Source: Lamprocystis purpurea (GTDB lineage: Bacteria > Pseudomonadota > Gammaproteobacteria > Chromatiales > Chromatiaceae). From it: a stretch of DNA of 6,644 bases. The stretch lies in contig DYRB01000031.1 of NCBI GenBank assembly GCA_020718945.1, positions 2,781-9,424 of the forward strand, in the 5' to 3' direction. Positions 5,430-6,644 of this stretch are shown one piece after another; position 1 is the stretch's first letter, and every line of letters starts with the position of its first letter. Under the pieces are notes generated by a model that saw nothing but the letters and a program-made list of their open reading frames with translations, had not been told where the DNA came from and made no database searches. A program made the position numbers and the translations under genes.

Positions 5430-6644
5430 CTAGGACCTGGCCAGTTGCGGGGCCGTGGTCCAGCTATGGAAGGGCGGCGGCGAGGACAGCTCCCACTCCA
5501 GCCCCTGAGCCCCCTCCCAGACCCGGGCCTCGGCCTGCTTGCCGCGGCGCACCGTGTCGATGACGATGTAGAGCAGCAGCAGGTGGCTCAGGCCGAAGAC
5601 AAAGGCCGCGACGCTGGAGAGCACATTAAACTCGGTGAACATCACGTTGTAATCGACGATGCGCCGGGGCATCCCCGCCAGGCCGATGAAGTGCTGGGGG
5701 AAGAAGGTGACATTGAAGCTGATCACATTGACCCAGAAGAAGATCTTGGCCAGGCGCTCGTTGTACATGTGGCCGGTCCACTTGGGCAGCCAGTAGAAGA
5801 CGCCGGCGAACAGGCCGAACACGGCCCCGGGCAGCAGCACATAGTGGAAGTGGGCGACGACGAACATGGAGTCGTGGTACTGCATGTCCGCCGGGACCAC
5901 CGCCAGCATGATGCCGGTCAGGCCGCCGAAGGAGAACATCAGGAGTATGGCCACGGCGAACAGCATGGGGGTCTCGAAGGTCATGGACCCCTTCCACATG
6001 GTCGCCATGTAATTGAAGACCATCAGCCCCACCGGGATGGAGATGATGATGGTGCCGATCATGAAATAGCTGACCGCCGCCAGGGACATGCCGATGGTGT
6101 ACTGATGGTGGGCCCACACCACCATGCCGATGACCATGATGGCGATCATGCCGCCAACCAGCGAGTTATAGCCGAACAGGGGCTTGCGGGAGAAGGTCGG
6201 GACTATGGCGGCGAGGATACCGAAGGACGGCAGGATCAGGATGTAGACCTCCGGGTGGCCGAAGAACCAGAACAGGTGCTGGAACAGGACCGGGTCGCCG
6301 CCGCCGGCGGCATTGAAGAAGCTGGTGCCGAAGTGGCGGTCGAACAGCAGCATGGTCACGCCACCGGCCAGGACCGGGACCACCAGGATGAGCAGGAAGG
6401 CGGTGACCAGCCAGGTCCAGACGAAGATGGGCATCTGCATCAGCTTCATGCCCGGGGCGCGCATGTTGAAGATGGTGACGATGATATTAATGGAGGCCAG
6501 CACCGAGGAGATACCCAACAGGTGGATGGCAAAGATCAGGAAGTCCATGGACATGCCGACCTGGATGGACAGCGGCGGATACAGGGTCCAGCCGGTGTTG
6601 ATCTGGGTCCCGCCGCCGGGGAAGAAGGGCACCACGAAGGACAG
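5430..6644 (-). CDS. ctaD: Cytochrome c oxidase subunit I, partial (N-terminus outside window)
   Basis: This is the catalytic subunit (also CoxA), which reduces oxygen at a heme-CuB centre and pumps protons. The frame runs off the right edge, and about 404 C-terminal residues are visible. Numbering from the Val codon at 6635: helix VI has GHPEVY with CuB ligand His127, Glu129 (D-channel end) and active-site Tyr131. Helix VII has WAHH (His176, His177, CuB). YHD (His254, Asp255) is the Mg-site pair. AHFHY (His262, His264) gives the high-spin and low-spin heme ligands. GMPRR (Arg324, Arg325) binds propionates. GHPEVY marks an A1-type oxidase. The K-channel Lys, Thr and Ser equivalents are Met205, Val202 and Ala142, and the usual HDTYY is HDSMF. 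The C-terminal GLEWELSSPPPFHSW is typical of proteobacterial subunit I. It heads the minus-strand cluster seen here; subunit II, normally upstream, would lie beyond the edge. Confidence 0.97.
   Translation of the reverse strand: MSFVVPFFPGGGTQINTGWTLYPPLSIQVGMSMDFLIFAIHLLGISSVLASINIIVTIFNMRAPGMKLMQMPIFVWTWLVTAFLLILVVPVLAGGVTMLLFDRHFGTSFFNAAGGGDPVLFQHLFWFFGHPEVYILILPSFGILAAIVPTFSRKPLFGYNSLVGGMIAIMVIGMVVWAHHQYTIGMSLAAVSYFMIGTIIISIPVGLMVFNYMATMWKGSMTFETPMLFAVAILLMFSFGGLTGIMLAVVPADMQYHDSMFVVAHFHYVLLPGAVFGLFAGVFYWLPKWTGHMYNERLAKIFFWVNVISFNVTFFPQHFIGLAGMPRRIVDYNVMFTEFNVLSSVAAFVFGLSHLLLLYIVIDTVRRGKQAEARVWEGAQGLEWELSSPPPFHSWTTAPQLARS

Overview
This 6.6 kb, GC-rich window is a cytochrome c oxidase (complex IV) structural and assembly locus. 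The protein families and the order ctaD, small protein, ctaG, coxC, twin-membrane protein, SURF1, SCO-like protein, ctaB fit a proteobacterium. They are most like Gammaproteobacteria (a Pseudomonas-like or Chromatiales-like cox cluster), but the genus cannot be fixed from the sequence.

Reading the minus strand from the right edge, the first gene is the C-terminal two thirds of catalytic subunit I (ctaD/coxA, 5430-6644, cut by the window). A 217-base gap follows, which contains a palindromic repeat element with about 38-base inverted arms (5248-5403). Next come a 48-residue single-helix assembly-type protein (5066-5212), ctaG (4500-5069, CuB insertion) and coxC (3578-4453, subunit III). The 71-residue twin-transmembrane gene (3313-3528) lies on the opposite strand. 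It ends against coxC at a strong GC-rich hairpin and starts divergently from SURF1. The second minus-strand block is SURF1 (2497-3225), an SCO-like thioredoxin-fold protein (1844-2500) and ctaB heme o synthase (949-1857), all overlapping by a few bases. A plus-strand membrane protein of the COX1 superfamily (3-914, start outside the window) converges on ctaB.

Together the genes encode two core oxidase subunits and their cofactor assembly: CtaG for copper B, CtaB for the farnesylated heme, SURF1 for heme insertion or subunit I maturation, and an SCO-like protein that may handle copper or thiol redox. Subunit II and heme a synthase (ctaA/COX15) are not in the window.

The most unusual signals are these. 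(1) Subunit I keeps all visible heme and CuB ligands and the active-site Tyr, but the K-channel Lys, Thr and Ser positions are Met, Val and Ala. (2) The second COX1-like protein keeps the helix VI His and the helix X His-x-His but has no His-His pair in helix VII. (3) There is a palindromic element inside the operon. (4) A symmetric -10 sequence lies between the divergent SURF1 and twin-membrane genes.
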